Assembly: GCA_013398055.1 (NCBI GenBank)
Contig: VZRS01000218.1
Coordinates: 116,152 to 180,151 of the forward strand
DNA from: Ifrita kowaldi
Taxonomy: Eukaryota > Chordata > Aves > Passeriformes > Cinclosomatidae
Direction: 5' to 3'
DNA: 64,000 nucleotides
How positions within the stretch are numbered: the first letter of the stretch is position 1; the number at the start of each line of letters is the position of its first letter. Under the pieces are notes generated by a model that did not search any database, was not told the DNA's origin, and saw only the letters and a list, made by a program, of their open reading frames with translations. This document shows positions 11,001 through 21,560 of this stretch, piece after piece. The position numbers were made by a program, and so were the translations under genes.

Positions 11001-11210
11001 CAAGAGGAGCCCATCTATGGAATAGCCTGCGAGTAACTGCTGGAACAACTCAGAAAAAGGGATCAGTGCGAGGAATAAAAGCCAGCTGGGCACATGAGGG
11101 TCCTCTGCAGCGTTCAGGAAGGGAAGAGTGGTTGCTCTCCAGCTCCCAGCTGTTTCGGGTCTGCCATGAACTCCCATCCTGCAAACAGCTGATGCAATGA
11201 ACTGATAAAA

Positions 11211-11415
11211 AGGAAAAGGTTCTTCCCCCAGAGGGTGCTGGGCACTGCCCAGGCTCCCCAGGGAATGGGCACGGCCCTGAGGCTGCCAGAGCTCCAGGAG
11301 AGTTTGGACAGCGCTGCCAGGGATGCCCAGGGTGGGATTGTTGGGGTGTCTGTGCAGGGCCAGGGCTTGGACTGAATGATCCCTGTGGATCCCTTCCAAC
11401 TCAGGATACTCTATG
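11211..11415 (+). mobile_element. CR1 LINE 3' fragment
   Basis: Sense copy, nearly collinear with 430-660. It runs from 'ggttcttcccccagagggtg' through 'gggtgtctgtgcagggccag' to 'ttccaactcaggatactcta'. It is a better preserved member of that variant and helps define it. Confidence 0.92.
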
Positions 11416-12693
11416 AAAACAGCTCCCTCCCAGCTAGTCTGCCTCTGAGGAGTAAAACCAGCCGGGAACAAGATCCCCAAGTGTGGAGAAGGAGGCAGGC
11501 AGGCCTGTGAGTGTCCATTTCCATGGGGAAACTCTGAGGTTGTCCAAAACCCGCCAAAATTAATCACCGGAGAGTCCAGAGCAGGAAAAGATGGGTGGAG
11601 GGGAAAAACCCTGCATGCTCTCTAGTGTTTTATCAACACTTATTGATTTATTTTAAAAGCTGGGTGGAACATGGGGAATTAATAGACCACCATATGCCCA
11701 TGTGCTGCATCTGCTACAGCGATTTATTCTTATAGTTCTTTTATTACCTTCTCTGGGAACTGAATGGGAGAAGGAACAGCATCCTGACACTTGGAAATTA
11801 GCTCGTTTTCACAACTGTCAGCAGGAAAGCAGGAATTAATCCTCTCATTCCAGCCTGAAAAATAGTGAGAGCAAGCCCAACAAAGAAAATAAAAATAAAA
11901 ATTGTTTCTGTGTTTGTAAGAGGGGAGGGAAAAAAAAAAGTGCTTGGAAGAGCAGTGGCCTTATTATGCTGGCAAGGCTACAGCCCATGAGATCAATGTT
12001 TTGATGAGCACAAGGACTTGTGCCAGAAGGGGACGGGAAGCAGGAGAGGAGACTTCAATGGGCTGAAAGCGTGGAGAGAGGAAGAGGCAGGGAAGTGGTT
12101 TGGGAATGAATTAGGTCAGGGGTGCGTTTAGGACAAGGGAGAGCAGGGAATGCCTGGACAGGGACACGGGAGCTGGTGGGACCTCAGCCACCAGCCCGGA
12201 AGGCTGGGAGGAAAGATGAGAGGAGAGAATGTGGTGGCTCTCATCTACAAGTGAAAGGAGGGTTCTTGGAGGAGGAAAGGAAAGGAGAAGGATTTACAGT
12301 GGACTTTGCACACAACAAGAGAAGCACCACCTGCCCAAGGCAGCCCTACCAGGAGGGCTCAAAGGAACACACAAACCTCAGCCAGCTCCCGGGACCAGCT
12401 CTGTATCCGGCTTGGAGACCTCTCTAAGGTACCAGAGACTTGAAGTGAACAGCAGATAAGAGACTCTCGTGGGGTTTGGCTGGTTTCTGGGTTTTTTAAC
12501 ACCTCTCCAGAAGCCTTCCTGCATAGCAGCAGCAGCATCAAGTCGTGTCCCGCCCCAGGGCTGGGTTTCCCAACAGGATTTATTTCTGGGCTTGCAATCC
12601 CCCTCGAGCTGGGAGCTGCATTTCGGCACTGCCTTTGCCTGGCTCGTGATCCCATGGCAATCACAGTTTCTAGGTCAGAAAGAGGATTCTGTA
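11416..12693. other. Non-coding, nothing recognised
   Basis: About 1.3 kb without identifiable repeats. It has an A-rich run at 11880-11940 and purine-rich sequence at 12000-12300. No credible exon is seen. Confidence 0.45.
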
Positions 12694-12813
12694 ACAATCA
12701 TAGGATTTATCAAGTTGGAAGACACCCACAAGGATCATCCAGTCCAGCACCTGGCCCTGCACAGGACAACCCCAAGAATCCCACCCTGAGAGCATTGTCC
12801 AAACGCTCCTGGA
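12694..12813 (-). mobile_element. Short CR1 LINE fragment
   Basis: Antisense 3' end of the 4738/11211-type CR1: 'caatcataggatttatcaag', 'ttggaagacacccacaagga' and 'gtccaaacgctcctgga'. About 120 bp remain. Confidence 0.85.
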
Positions 12814-13109
12814 GAAATTTTCATTCGACTGAAATCCTTATCAAGAAAAAACAAGAAACTAAAACTCACAAATAATTAAATGCAAAGATAAACCTGCGTC
12901 CCTTCACACAGAAACACTTATCCACAGCAACCTTGGGCAGAAACCCTGTGCTGAAATACCGAAACCTCACAGATCAGTCCCTCGAAGGCAAGCCCAAATC
13001 TGTGCATTCCAAGATGGATTTATACACCCAGCATCCAGCGGGAGAGGGCTGGAAGGAAACGAACAGCAACTTCCCACCTCTCTCTCCCTCAAACCACAGG
13101 CTCTCCCCC
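12814..13109. other. Non-coding spacer
   Basis: AT-rich sequence passing into GC-rich DNA toward 13.1 kb. No feature is recognised. Confidence 0.4.
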
Positions 13110-13400
13110 CAGGAGCTGGAGCCCGGACTGCCGGACCCGGCTTGGAGAGGAGCCGCTGGCAGCACCCGCCCGGGCCTGGTGTTCCAGACTGCGAACAAAG
13201 GCAGCCCTTAAATGTGGTTTGATTGACGCAAATCAGGAGCTGAGCGGGTGATTCATCGCTGTCAGAGCGCAGCACTCGCACACACAGCCAGCGTGGGGAC
13301 GGAGCCGCCGCCGTGCTCCGACACCCGGCGCTATCGGCACCGCGGCCGCGCTCCAACGCGGGCCCCTCAGCAGAACGGGAGGGCTTGTTCCCCCTCTTTC
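13110..13400. promoter_or_regulatory. CpG-dense patch with NotI/SacII sites
   Basis: CpG density rises sharply in an otherwise CpG-poor window. An overlapping SacII/NotI word (ccgcggccgcg) lies at 13340-13350. A PBX/HOX-like TGATTGAC (13220-13227) sits in 'gtttgattgacgcaaatcag'. This could be a small CpG island or a CpG-rich enhancer. No TATA box or exon is evident beside it, so a promoter call is not supported. Confidence 0.45.
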
Positions 13401-13570
13401 CCCCCGCTCCCAAAGACATGCCGGATTTTCCCAGGTTGTAATAAATCCTGGGACACGAATGCGTGATTAGCAGCTTGCTGCACCTCCCCACAGCTTGGCG
13501 GGGAAGATTAGTGTGTCAAGTAAAGTGAAGGCATAATCCCGGCGGAGCTGAGGGATAACCCATGGCCACA
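13401..13570. promoter_or_regulatory. CNE-like tract with bicoid-type sites
   Basis: Repeat-free sequence directly after the CpG patch. It contains 'gtgattagcagcttgctgc', a TAATCC-type word in 'gcataatcccggcgg' and 'gggataaccc'. TAATCC is the core bound by OTX/PITX/GSC homeodomains. A regulatory role is inference from texture and motifs only. Confidence 0.38.
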
Positions 13571-15517
13571 CCCCGCCGAATTCCTGCTGTTTGACGGACG
13601 TGTTCTGACCTTTCCGTGCCCAACCCCAGCCTACTCCCTCTCTCTCCACAGTAAAGACACTTTCCCTCCTCTTTTCCTATCCCAGGAGCAGGGCCAGGCT
13701 GGTTTGGGACACAAACATTTTCCCCCATTTCATGAGGGGGACTTCGGAAAGAGCCCCAAACCGCCGCTCTTGTGCTGACCCTGAACTGGTCCCACTTCCC
13801 TTGCTCTGCACAGGGTACCCAGGGATGTGGATAAAGCTGGGATCACAGAGTGGGTCAGGCTGGAAAGCAGCATCATCCTGGAGCACGCTGCACAAGGATC
13901 CTTCCGTGCTCTCCGTGAATCTCAGTCCAACTTAATTAAAGATCTGCAAATTTGTCAGGAACAGCACGGATCACAAATCCCTAGTTCTCCTAGCAGGAAA
14001 AGAGTGGGAACTGGGGGAAGAGCTGCTGGGTCACAGGAGGGTCCCTGCCACCAGCAGCAGGCTGGTGCTGTGCTGCTGCAGCTCTCCCACCACACACAAA
14101 GAGAGCAAACAAACTTCTACCATAATTAACTCATGAAAATGTCACCATTATGTTCCTGCAAACAATTAGGAGACAAAAGAGAATGTACAGAGATCCTGCC
14201 AACACCACAAAATAAACTGAAGACATTGTTTCATACTAATTTTCTCATAAACCATTTCAAGACAAACGTGACTGTAGGTAAGAAAATTCCAACAGCCATG
14301 ACTTCTGAGGTCACTCTTCAATCCAAGGAGCACCTTGGGGTAGAAAAGTGGATTTCAGTGGATCAGGGCTGGAAAACGGTGTCAGGATCTGCCAAGTGGC
14401 CTGCACCAAACCTCTGCTCCTCAGGCTTCAGCTCCGCTAGCACAGCAATCCATCCCAAAGCCTCTGGATCCTGAGCTGGCTTTGCTGGAACAAGCTCATG
14501 TTTGCACCTGAGCTTCCCAAAGAGAAGTCCAAAATTACTCCAGCATCTCTGCACTGCTGCAGCTGGAGCAGCCTAAGGAGGAGTCATTCCAACAGCTTCA
14601 GCACATCAGAACTAACCCCTGAGGGTGAAAATAGAGAGAGAGGGAGCAGAACACCGGGAGAGATTTCTCAGAAACACATTACCATGGAAGAGTGAAGTAC
14701 ACGAAGTTTAATCCCTCAGCGCTGCAGTTGTCACCGCTCCTCAGGTTCTGGCTTAGTCATCGTTGAAAAAAAACCCCTGAACACGACTGAAAACCCTCCT
14801 GAAGGTTAGCAGTGCCCAGGCAGCCATGGCAGGAGTTTTCCCCCCGGCACTGCTGCCCAGGAATCTGGCAGGATGTGCCTTCAGCTGTGCTCTCCCAACA
14901 ACAGATCACTTCTTGTTCCGCCCGCCAAACGGGGAGAGGAAGGGATTCTGCAGGCAGGACCCTGCAAGCAGCTGCCTGCAAGAGTCAACAGCTGGAAGCT
15001 GAGGCAAATTATTTTAAAAATAGAGAGGGCAGCAGGAGATCAATGTGTGAAGATCAGGACAAGGTGACAGACAGGAGCAAATACTTTCATTTATAGGATA
15101 AATTTCTATAGCTCTCAGGGTTTGGGGCTTAGGAAGCCGTCAGTGTGACTAACATCTTTAGGAAGTCCAGAAATGAAATCTTGCCTTGTTTTTGGCTTAA
15201 TGCAGGAAATCAGCTTTAATGACAACCTACAGTTAGCTCTGGAGTAATTTTCTTTCTGCTTCATTGACATACATGACAAGACTTTGTTAGCAGGGCTAAA
15301 ATTAAAAACAAAACATTTTTCCCAGCTGCACAGAATGCTTAATGCACACACTGACACCTCAAGAGAAGAGACCGAAAAAATTATTTCAAAGCAATTCCAT
15401 CACCTTTTTATACTCCAGCTTTTCTTGGTATTTTACATCAGAAGTTCTGCACTTTGCACAACCACAACCACAGACTTTCCATCATCAAGAATAACCACTG
15501 TCCACCTTGTTTTCATG
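13571..15517. other. Non-coding, nothing recognised
   Basis: Nearly 2 kb without a clear repeat. A 40-bp scrap at 13841-13880 resembles a CR1 3' end but is too short to call. No exon is recognised. Confidence 0.45.
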
Positions 15518-15800
15518 GAATCCCAGGATGGTTTGGGTTGGAAGGGACCTCAAAGTTCATCTTGTTCCATGGGCAGGGACACCTACCACTGTCCCAGGCT
15601 GCTCCAAGCCCCAGTGTCCAGCCTGGCCTTGGGCACTGCCAGGGATCCAGGGGCAGCCACAGCTGCTCTGGGCACCCTGTGCCAGGGCCTCCCCACTCTC
15701 AATGTAAAAAATCCTTCTTTTTTATATCTGATCCAAATCAATCCTCTTTTAGCTTAAATCCCTTACCCCTTGTCCTAGCAATATTTTACATATCCTGTAT
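15518..15800 (-). mobile_element. CR1 LINE 3' fragment
   Basis: Antisense CR1 beginning 'ggaatcccaggatggtttgg' and 'gttggaagggacctcaaag', one of the best kept 3' ends in the window. After 'cagggcctccccactctcaa' it degrades ('tgtaaaaaatccttctttttt') and fades near 15800. Confidence 0.94.
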
Positions 15801-16211
15801 TCTTCAGCTGTGTTAAACCTTGTGATGACAGCATTCAAAAACTTCAAATCCATGTGGAATCACCTCAAATTTCACTCTGTTAAAAAAGAATCAAGTCATT
15901 TAAAAAGAATTTTTAAAAAGCAAAGGTTTTAAAAGTTAAATAGTTTTAGGCCACTGAACTAGTTTGCTATTTGGTACCCAATAACCCTTCCACGATTTTC
16001 CAAGTGGAAGCAGCAGCTCCCAAAGGTTTCATCCCGCCAGGCATCCCTTAAACCTGGTGTGGTTTTTAAAATCTTCCTGCACACAATGTTCCCTGAAAAA
16101 ATGTTCTTTAAAGAATCTTTCATCTATTCAGAAGCTTCTTCTAATGATAGGACTTGGATTGTGTGAAATCCTAAAAATATGGAGCCAATTCAGGATCTGT
16201 GTTGCCCAATG
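15801..16211. other. AT-rich non-coding spacer
   Basis: AT-rich sequence with tttaaaaag words around 15900-15930. No element is recognised. Confidence 0.45.
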
Positions 16212-16400
16212 GGATCGGGTGGTGAGGCACTGTCAGAGGCTTCCCAGGGAAACCGTGGCTGCTCCATCCCTGGCAGTGTCCAAGGCCAGGCTGGCCAGGG
16301 TTTGGAGCACCCTGGTCCAGTGGAACGTGTCCCTGCCCATGGAAAGGGTGGAATGGGACGAGCTTTAAGATCCCTTCCCACCCAACCCAGTCTGGGATTG
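16212..16400 (+). mobile_element. CR1 LINE 3' fragment
   Basis: Sense CR1: 'gatcgggtggtgaggcactg', 'ccctggcagtgtccaaggcc', 'gtgtccctgcccatgg', 'gatcccttcccacccaaccc', ending near 'gtctgggattg'. Confidence 0.9.
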
Positions 16401-17344
16401 CCATATCTGGTTTTTATCACTCTTGTTATGTGGGTAATTTCCAATAATAATCCAATCTGCAGCAGCAATATGGGTTGGATTTTGCCTTTTTTTAGAAATT
16501 TTAAGCAGCAGCAATGGTTGAACAGCTTCAGAAAAGAAAGAAAAATGCAAAACCCCTAAAAGATTTTGCTTGAGCCCCTCTGTCCAGCTTTAGAGAAGAG
16601 AAAGGAGAGGGAAGAGAGAAAGGGTAAGGAATTATGATTGTGGAAAGAAAATTTGGTGTTGCTAAGTTGTCAGAACCCTGCTGCAGAGAGAAGTTACCCA
16701 AGGAAGTGATCCTGCAGCACAGCAAACCCCTCCCAGGACTCCCCAGTCCACCTCCAGCTGGACCACTCATGTAAAAACCCCCATTATGGTAAAAACTCCA
16801 AATCCTAATTTACAGGAGATCAGCAAGAGCAGAGTCCTCACCATGGTCAGCAGTGTTTTGCCCTGGCTCCAAGCAGCTTCTCCTGGAACTCCAGCTCAGG
16901 GCACAATGGAGGAACAGGACTTTACTGCCTGTCTAATGAGTGACCAGACCACGAGGGGAACACAGGCTGAAGTCATTAAAACCCAGAGATCACCACAAGT
17001 GCCGTGGCTCAAGGCTGCAGTTCCTCGACTCTGCCCTGCTCTGTGTGGCTGAAACCCTCGGCACTGGTTTGTTTGCTTTGTGCCTGCTCTGTCTGATCAA
17101 AAACGTGTCAAGTCACCCAAATAAAGCAAACATTGCCACTAGCGAGCAGGAACTGGCTGCAGAGCTGACCCCAGTCATGTTCCTGACACGTGGGGCTCTG
17201 ACTGCCACTCAAAGAACCACCAACTCCAAATATTTACTGTAAAACTGCAGAGAACTTTCTGGATACGTCAGGGGTATGACTCCAGAAGAGCTTTGGCTGA
17301 TCAGTCATTTACATCACTCGGGCACCAATTTGGCATTTAGGGGA
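16401..17344. other. Non-coding, nothing recognised
   Basis: AT-rich at the left, balanced at the right. No repeat family or exon is recognised. Confidence 0.45.
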
Positions 17345-17736
17345 AGGAGGGAGCTGGGCGTGCTCACCTGGAGGAGAGGAGGCTCCAGGGAGACCTCAGA
17401 GCCCCTTCCAGGGCCTAAAGGGGCTCCAGGAGAGCTGGAGAGGGACTGGGGACAAGGGATGGAGGGACAGGACACAGGGAATGGCTTTAAGCTGAAAGAG
17501 GGTAGATTTAGGTGGGATTTGGGGAAGGAATTGTTCCCTGGGAGGGTGGGCAGGCCCTGGCACAGGGTGCCCAGAGCAGCTGTGGCTGCCCCTGCATCCC
17601 TGGCAGTGTCCAAGGCCAGGCTGGACACTGGGGCTCGGAACAACCTGGGATAGTGGAAGGTGTCCCTGCCCACGGCAGGGTGAGGAATGGATGGGCTTTA
17701 ATGTCCCTTCCTACCCAGACCATTCCATAATTCCCT
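17345..17736 (+). mobile_element. CR1 LINE 3' fragment, longer copy
   Basis: Sense CR1 of about 390 bp. It starts upstream of the usual truncation point with 'aggagggagctgggcgtgct' and 'ctccagggagacctcagagc', then follows the common 3' UTR to 'agaccattccataattcc'. It lies about 110 bp left of the CpG/MEF2/TATA cluster. Confidence 0.94.
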
Positions 17737-17849
17737 GAAATTCAGTACAGCAGAGATCCAGGTGAGGAAGGGGCACTATCCCAAAAATCTCCCTGAGGAG
17801 CAGGGAGACTCCCAGCCGCTGCTCTGCCCACGGTGGGAATCACTGCCGG

Positions 17850-18160
17850 TTTGCTGAGCAGCTTTGCACCCCGGGAAGAACACAAAGGGCCCGGAGGTGG
17901 CCCTGGGAAGAGGCTCTGGAGCTATTTATAGCAGCTCAAGGTGTGTGCTGCTGCCGCCGCCGCTGCAGACAGGGAGCAGCTTGTTTTCCCAGGAATTGAT
18001 CTGCACGGGTGGATTATATAAACAGTTGTTTCTCGCTCATTTCCACACCGCCGGCATCTCCCGGGGTAAAAACGTGCCTGTCAATACAGCAGCTGCTCGC
18101 AGGCAGCAGAGCTGGCAGCAGCTGCAGCGCCTCGAGCTGGGAGCTGTAGGTGAGTTCGGG
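17850..18160 (+). promoter_or_regulatory. Candidate TATA promoter with MEF2 site and splice donor
   Basis: In order: a perfect MEF2 consensus CTATTTATAG (17922-17931), a CCGCCGCCGC run, a TATA box TATATAAA (18015-18022), a CAGTTG E-box directly after it, several CAGCTG E-boxes, and a splice-donor consensus TAG|GTGAGT with GT at 18150-18151. If transcription starts 25-30 bp after the TATA box, a non-coding first exon of about 100 bp would end at that donor. No downstream acceptor or protein is recognised, so this is a hypothesis. A muscle-type enhancer is the alternative. Confidence 0.3.
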
Positions 18161-18339
18161 AAAGATGTGCCAAAAATACAGCTGCGAAGCCGTCACGTGC
18201 AGCTGGATGCAGGCAGAGGAGAGCCATCATCTCCTTCCACGCCATTCTGCTGCTGTTTAGAAAACCCCAAAGCCAATTTTCTCCGTCTTCACTCACCACA
18301 AATCCTCATTTAAGCCTATCTGCACCAGTCTTTTGGACG

Positions 18340-18690
18340 ATATCGATGGGAAGCTCCGCATCCAGCTGCTGTTTTGGGGAAAGCCAGTCCAATTTCTTTG
18401 AAGGCTATTCCTTCCACTTCAATGGTTATTTGCTCCTGCCCCACAGCATTCTCCAGTGATTCTATCAGAGCAGATAAAGGCTGGGGAGCTGCTATAAACA
18501 GGTAGAGAAGCAATAACCACACGTGTGAGCGCTCTGCTTTATCTGGCATCATCCAGGGCACACCTCATCTCTTTCAGGTTAATCAGATTTTTCGGAGCAG
18601 GGCCCAAAAGCTGCAGTTTAACTCCACGGTATGAGGAATGTTCCCTGCACAGAGATTCCTTATCGCTTCTCCATTTTAAAATTTAATGAC
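18340..18690. promoter_or_regulatory. CNE-like tract with inverted GATA pair
   Basis: Repeat-free sequence with CAGATAAAG at 18471-18479 and its exact reverse complement CTTTATCTG at 18537-18545. Between them lie a RUNX-like AACCACA and a CACGTG E-box in 'ccacacgtgtgag'. The combination resembles a GATA-dependent enhancer. No coding signal is seen. Confidence 0.38.
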
Positions 18691-19393
18691 AAACTGGAGG
18701 AGAGAGCCAAGGCTGCAGCCTGGTTACTGCACACTCAGAGCTCGGGGCCCTGAAACTCGCTTTCATCTACGGCAGAAGCCACTGGAAAAGAGGGAGAATC
18801 ACCACCAGCAAGCCTTTGTTTTCCCCTCAGTGATGTGCCCAGGTTAACTCTGCTGGCTGTGCATTGCAAAGCAGCACTCACTTGAAGGGCTGCCGGGCTG
18901 TTGAGCAACATGCTCCGGCCTCTGTCGCAACTGCAGGAGTTAATTCTGAGCATTGCTGGAGAAAATCCATCTCCTCCAGCTGAGGCAGCAGTGTATCACA
19001 TTAAAGATCCCAAGGTTGCACCTGAGCAGCTGCTCTGAAACCCAGAGGAGCTCAGCTGACCAGCCAGCACCAAAACAGCAGACCCACCCCGACAGAAATC
19101 CCTGAATATCCACTACTACACCCTCTGAGCCCGGAAGAGCCTTCCCAAAGAGTCAGAAACCCACTGACCTCCAGGCTAACACACCCCACGCACATTCTGC
19201 TGCAGCCCCAGCAGGTGAGAAGGCATTTCCCTCCTCACATCTTAACAAGAAGGGCCCAGGAGACTTTTTTTCATTCCTTTAGACAATAAAAAGACAAGCT
19301 CAAGTCAGCCCTGGCCGAACAAATGCAAAACACTGTTTAACCAGTGTTGTCCTCCCTGCTGGCTGCTGCCCGTCTCTGGGGATGGAGACAAGA
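18691..19393. other. Non-coding, nothing recognised
   Basis: Balanced-GC sequence without identifiable elements. Confidence 0.45.
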
Positions 19394-19475
19394 CCACAGA
19401 ATCACAGAATGGTGTGGGTTGGAAAGCACCCTCTAGGATCATCTCATTCCAGCCCACCTGCTGTGGACGGGGATG
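19394..19475 (-). mobile_element. Short CR1 LINE 3' end
   Basis: Antisense terminal 80 bp of CR1: 'cacagaatcacagaatggtg' with both octamer repeats visible, then 'tgggttggaaagcaccctct'. It diverges after 'cccacctgctgtggacggg'. Confidence 0.88.
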
Positions 19476-19681
19476 TCACCCAGATGCTGGTTTCTGCCCA
19501 GGAGATGCACACGTGCATTGCTACAGATGTGCATGTATCCATATTCCATGTGTGTTTTGCACATACAAGCGCATTTAACACCAGCACAAATTCCCATTTA
19601 TCATGGAAACCCCATTACCCACCGCTGCTGCTTCCATTCCAACAGATCCCTGTGCTTTTTGCACGGGCCTGGAGAGCTGGG

Positions 19682-19926
19682 ATAAGGGGGAAAGGCTTCA
19701 CACTGCCCGAGGGCAGGGATGGATGGGATAGTGGGAAGGAATTCCTGACTTTGAGGGTGGGGAGGCCCTGGCACAGGGAGCCCAGAGCAGCTGTGGCTGC
19801 CCCTGGATCCCTGGAAGTGTCCAAGGCCAGGTTGGACAGAGCTTGGAGCAGCCTGGGATAGTGGAAGGTGTCCCTGCCCCATGGCAGGGAGTGGAATGGG
19901 ATGGGCTTTAAGGTCCCTTCCACAGC
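19682..19926 (+). mobile_element. CR1 LINE 3' fragment
   Basis: Sense CR1 including 'gcagggatggatgggatagt', 'ttgagggtggggaggccctg' and 'gggctttaaggtcccttcca'. It stops there, without the terminal octamers. Confidence 0.92.
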
Positions 19927-20667
19927 ATGGGAAGCCTGGTATCCCTCAGCCATCTGGAATATGTGGACCCAACTCCTTCTTCAACAAGGTAGACATTTAC
20001 CCGGTGCTAATTCTCCTCATGCCCACAACAGCCTGCAGCCAGACGCTTACGAGGCAAGACGCTGGAAAAGCTTGAATGTGGGGGGAAGGTGGCAAGGGGA
20101 TGGAAGCAAGCCCTCCCTCCCAGCAGGGATGCCACCAGGCAGCAGCTCCCCTGAGCTCCCTCTTTTTAAGGGAAGATTACAAAGGTTTAGAAAGCAGCAG
20201 CTGCCTTGGGGTGAGATGTGAAACAATCAGCTTGACTCTGTGCCATGCTGCAGCTCGTAGAGAAAACATCATTTGCAGCAGTGGCAGTGAGCCTGCAGGT
20301 GAGTGCAGCCCACAGAATTGCTGTTTGGGGAAAAAATCCCCAAATACAGACAGGTTAGCAGCGGAGATAATGGCATTTCACTCCACGGGCTTCATCCACT
20401 GTGAAACCTGGGGAAAAGATATTCCACACGTACACTACCTGCTGCCTGAAACCAGCACCAAAATTTCCTCCTGTGCCAGCAGGCTCTGTGTCCAGGATGT
20501 TAATTAGTGCTGCTTTCCCTCCTGCCACGGGATGAGGGCCAGGTAAAAGCTCTGCACAAGTCAGTGTGATGAACCTGCCAAATCTGTGACTGGCTGCCCA
20601 TCACGGAGGAGTCACACAGTTAATTCACAGCTCCAGAAGACACAAACACATTTCATGCCTTCCCGAA
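19927..20667. other. Non-coding, nothing recognised
   Basis: Unique-looking sequence. A CAG|GTGAGT donor-like word at about 20297 follows an acceptor-like 'catgctgcag', but the implied 50-bp exon encodes nothing recognisable. Confidence 0.4.
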
Positions 20668-20719
20668 GCCAGCCGGCATCAGCTGCCTCCTCCCCGCAGA
20701 GCTGACAAGGCTCACGGAC

Positions 20720-20885
20720 TGAAACCCACGATTCCTTGCAAAACAGACTGGAATAGGATGATAAATTGAAAAAGTCTGCAAGTTAATTTGTACCAGCCTT
20801 TAATTACATTCCTTTCTAGAGGTTTCCCTTTATTATTGTCTCGGTGTCAGGGATAAATTGAAAGTTATTCCAAGTGCATCCCCCT
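20720..20885. promoter_or_regulatory. CNE-like AT-rich tract (copy 1 of 2)
   Basis: Repeat-free sequence with 'gatgataaattgaaaaag', 'gcaagttaatttgtacc' and 'cctttaattacattcc'. These are TAAT-core motifs of the homeodomain type. The second copy at about 21613-21778 is probably an assembly artefact. Confidence 0.33.
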
Positions 20886-20907
20886 AATAACAGGCACAGC
20901 TCTGAGA

Positions 20908-21070
20908 GCATTTGCCCAGAGAAGCTGTGGCGGCCCCTGGATCCCTGAAGTGTCCAGGGCCAGCTTGGACAGGGCCTGGAGCACTCTGGGATAGTGGGAG
21001 GTGTCCCTGCCCATGGAACTGGATGGGCATTGAGGTCCTTTCCAGCCCAAACTATTCTGGGATTCTATGG
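20908..21070 (+). mobile_element. CR1 LINE 3' fragment (copy 1 of assembly duplicate)
   Basis: Sense CR1: 'agcatttgcccagagaagct', 'aagtgtccagggccagcttg', 'gtgtccctgcccatgg', 'ggtcctttccagcccaaact', ending with a single attctatg at 21062-21069. Confidence 0.92.
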
Positions 21071-21559
21071 AAACCTCCTTTTGGGAAACCTCAGGCTCCA
21101 GGAATCAGATTTTAGGCAAGAGTGCTTGTAGGAAGCTACCACTGCTTTCTGCTGCTGTTGGGGCATTTGGGGCCAGGGAAACCCCGAGAGCAATAATTAA
21201 AGCTTAAAAAAAAAGTGAATTACAACAGCCATGCTGGATGAAAACATTAAATAAGTGACAGAGAAATACACTGCTCTCGAAGCCATGCTGGTCTGAAACT
21301 GAAACTGCTCACTGCTCTTCCGTCCTTTTTCACATTTATTTCATTTGTTTAGGGCCTACTTTCTATAATTCCTGGTTGGAGAACACCCATTACCTGTCTG
21401 TTCATGAAGCCAGGACCCACCCAGGCTCGTACCTGGTGCTTTCCCAAGTCCAAGTTAAGTTTGGCATCTCTCTGCCAGCATCCTTCTCCACCAAGCCGTC
21501 ACCATCCTCATCATGCCTGGACCATCACGGCAACACAAACACCTAAAAGGACTCTCCAA

Positions 21560-21560
21560 N
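21560..21560. other. Assembly gap (single N)
   Basis: Contig junction between two near-identical 892-bp copies. The right copy begins at the very next base. Confidence 0.92.

Larger units (their letters stand above)
20668..21559. repeat. Left copy of contig-end duplication 2
   Basis: 892 bp that recur at 21561-22452 (offset 893) and end exactly at the N at 21560. I find one difference: A at 21493 versus G at 22386. A near-perfect tandem copy broken by a 1-bp gap fits an unmerged overlap between two contigs, with the mismatch as a heterozygous site or error. The unit holds a CNE-like AT-rich tract at its left and one CR1 fragment. Confidence 0.9.

Noticed and set aside
13841..13880. CR1-like scrap ('gggatcacagagtgggtcag')
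   Set aside because: Only about 40 bp with weak similarity to the CR1 3' end. Not enough to call.
20275..20310. Donor-like CAG|GTGAGT with an upstream acceptor-like 'catgctgcag'
   Set aside because: The implied exon would be about 50 bp and encodes nothing recognisable. Such matches are expected by chance in 64 kb.
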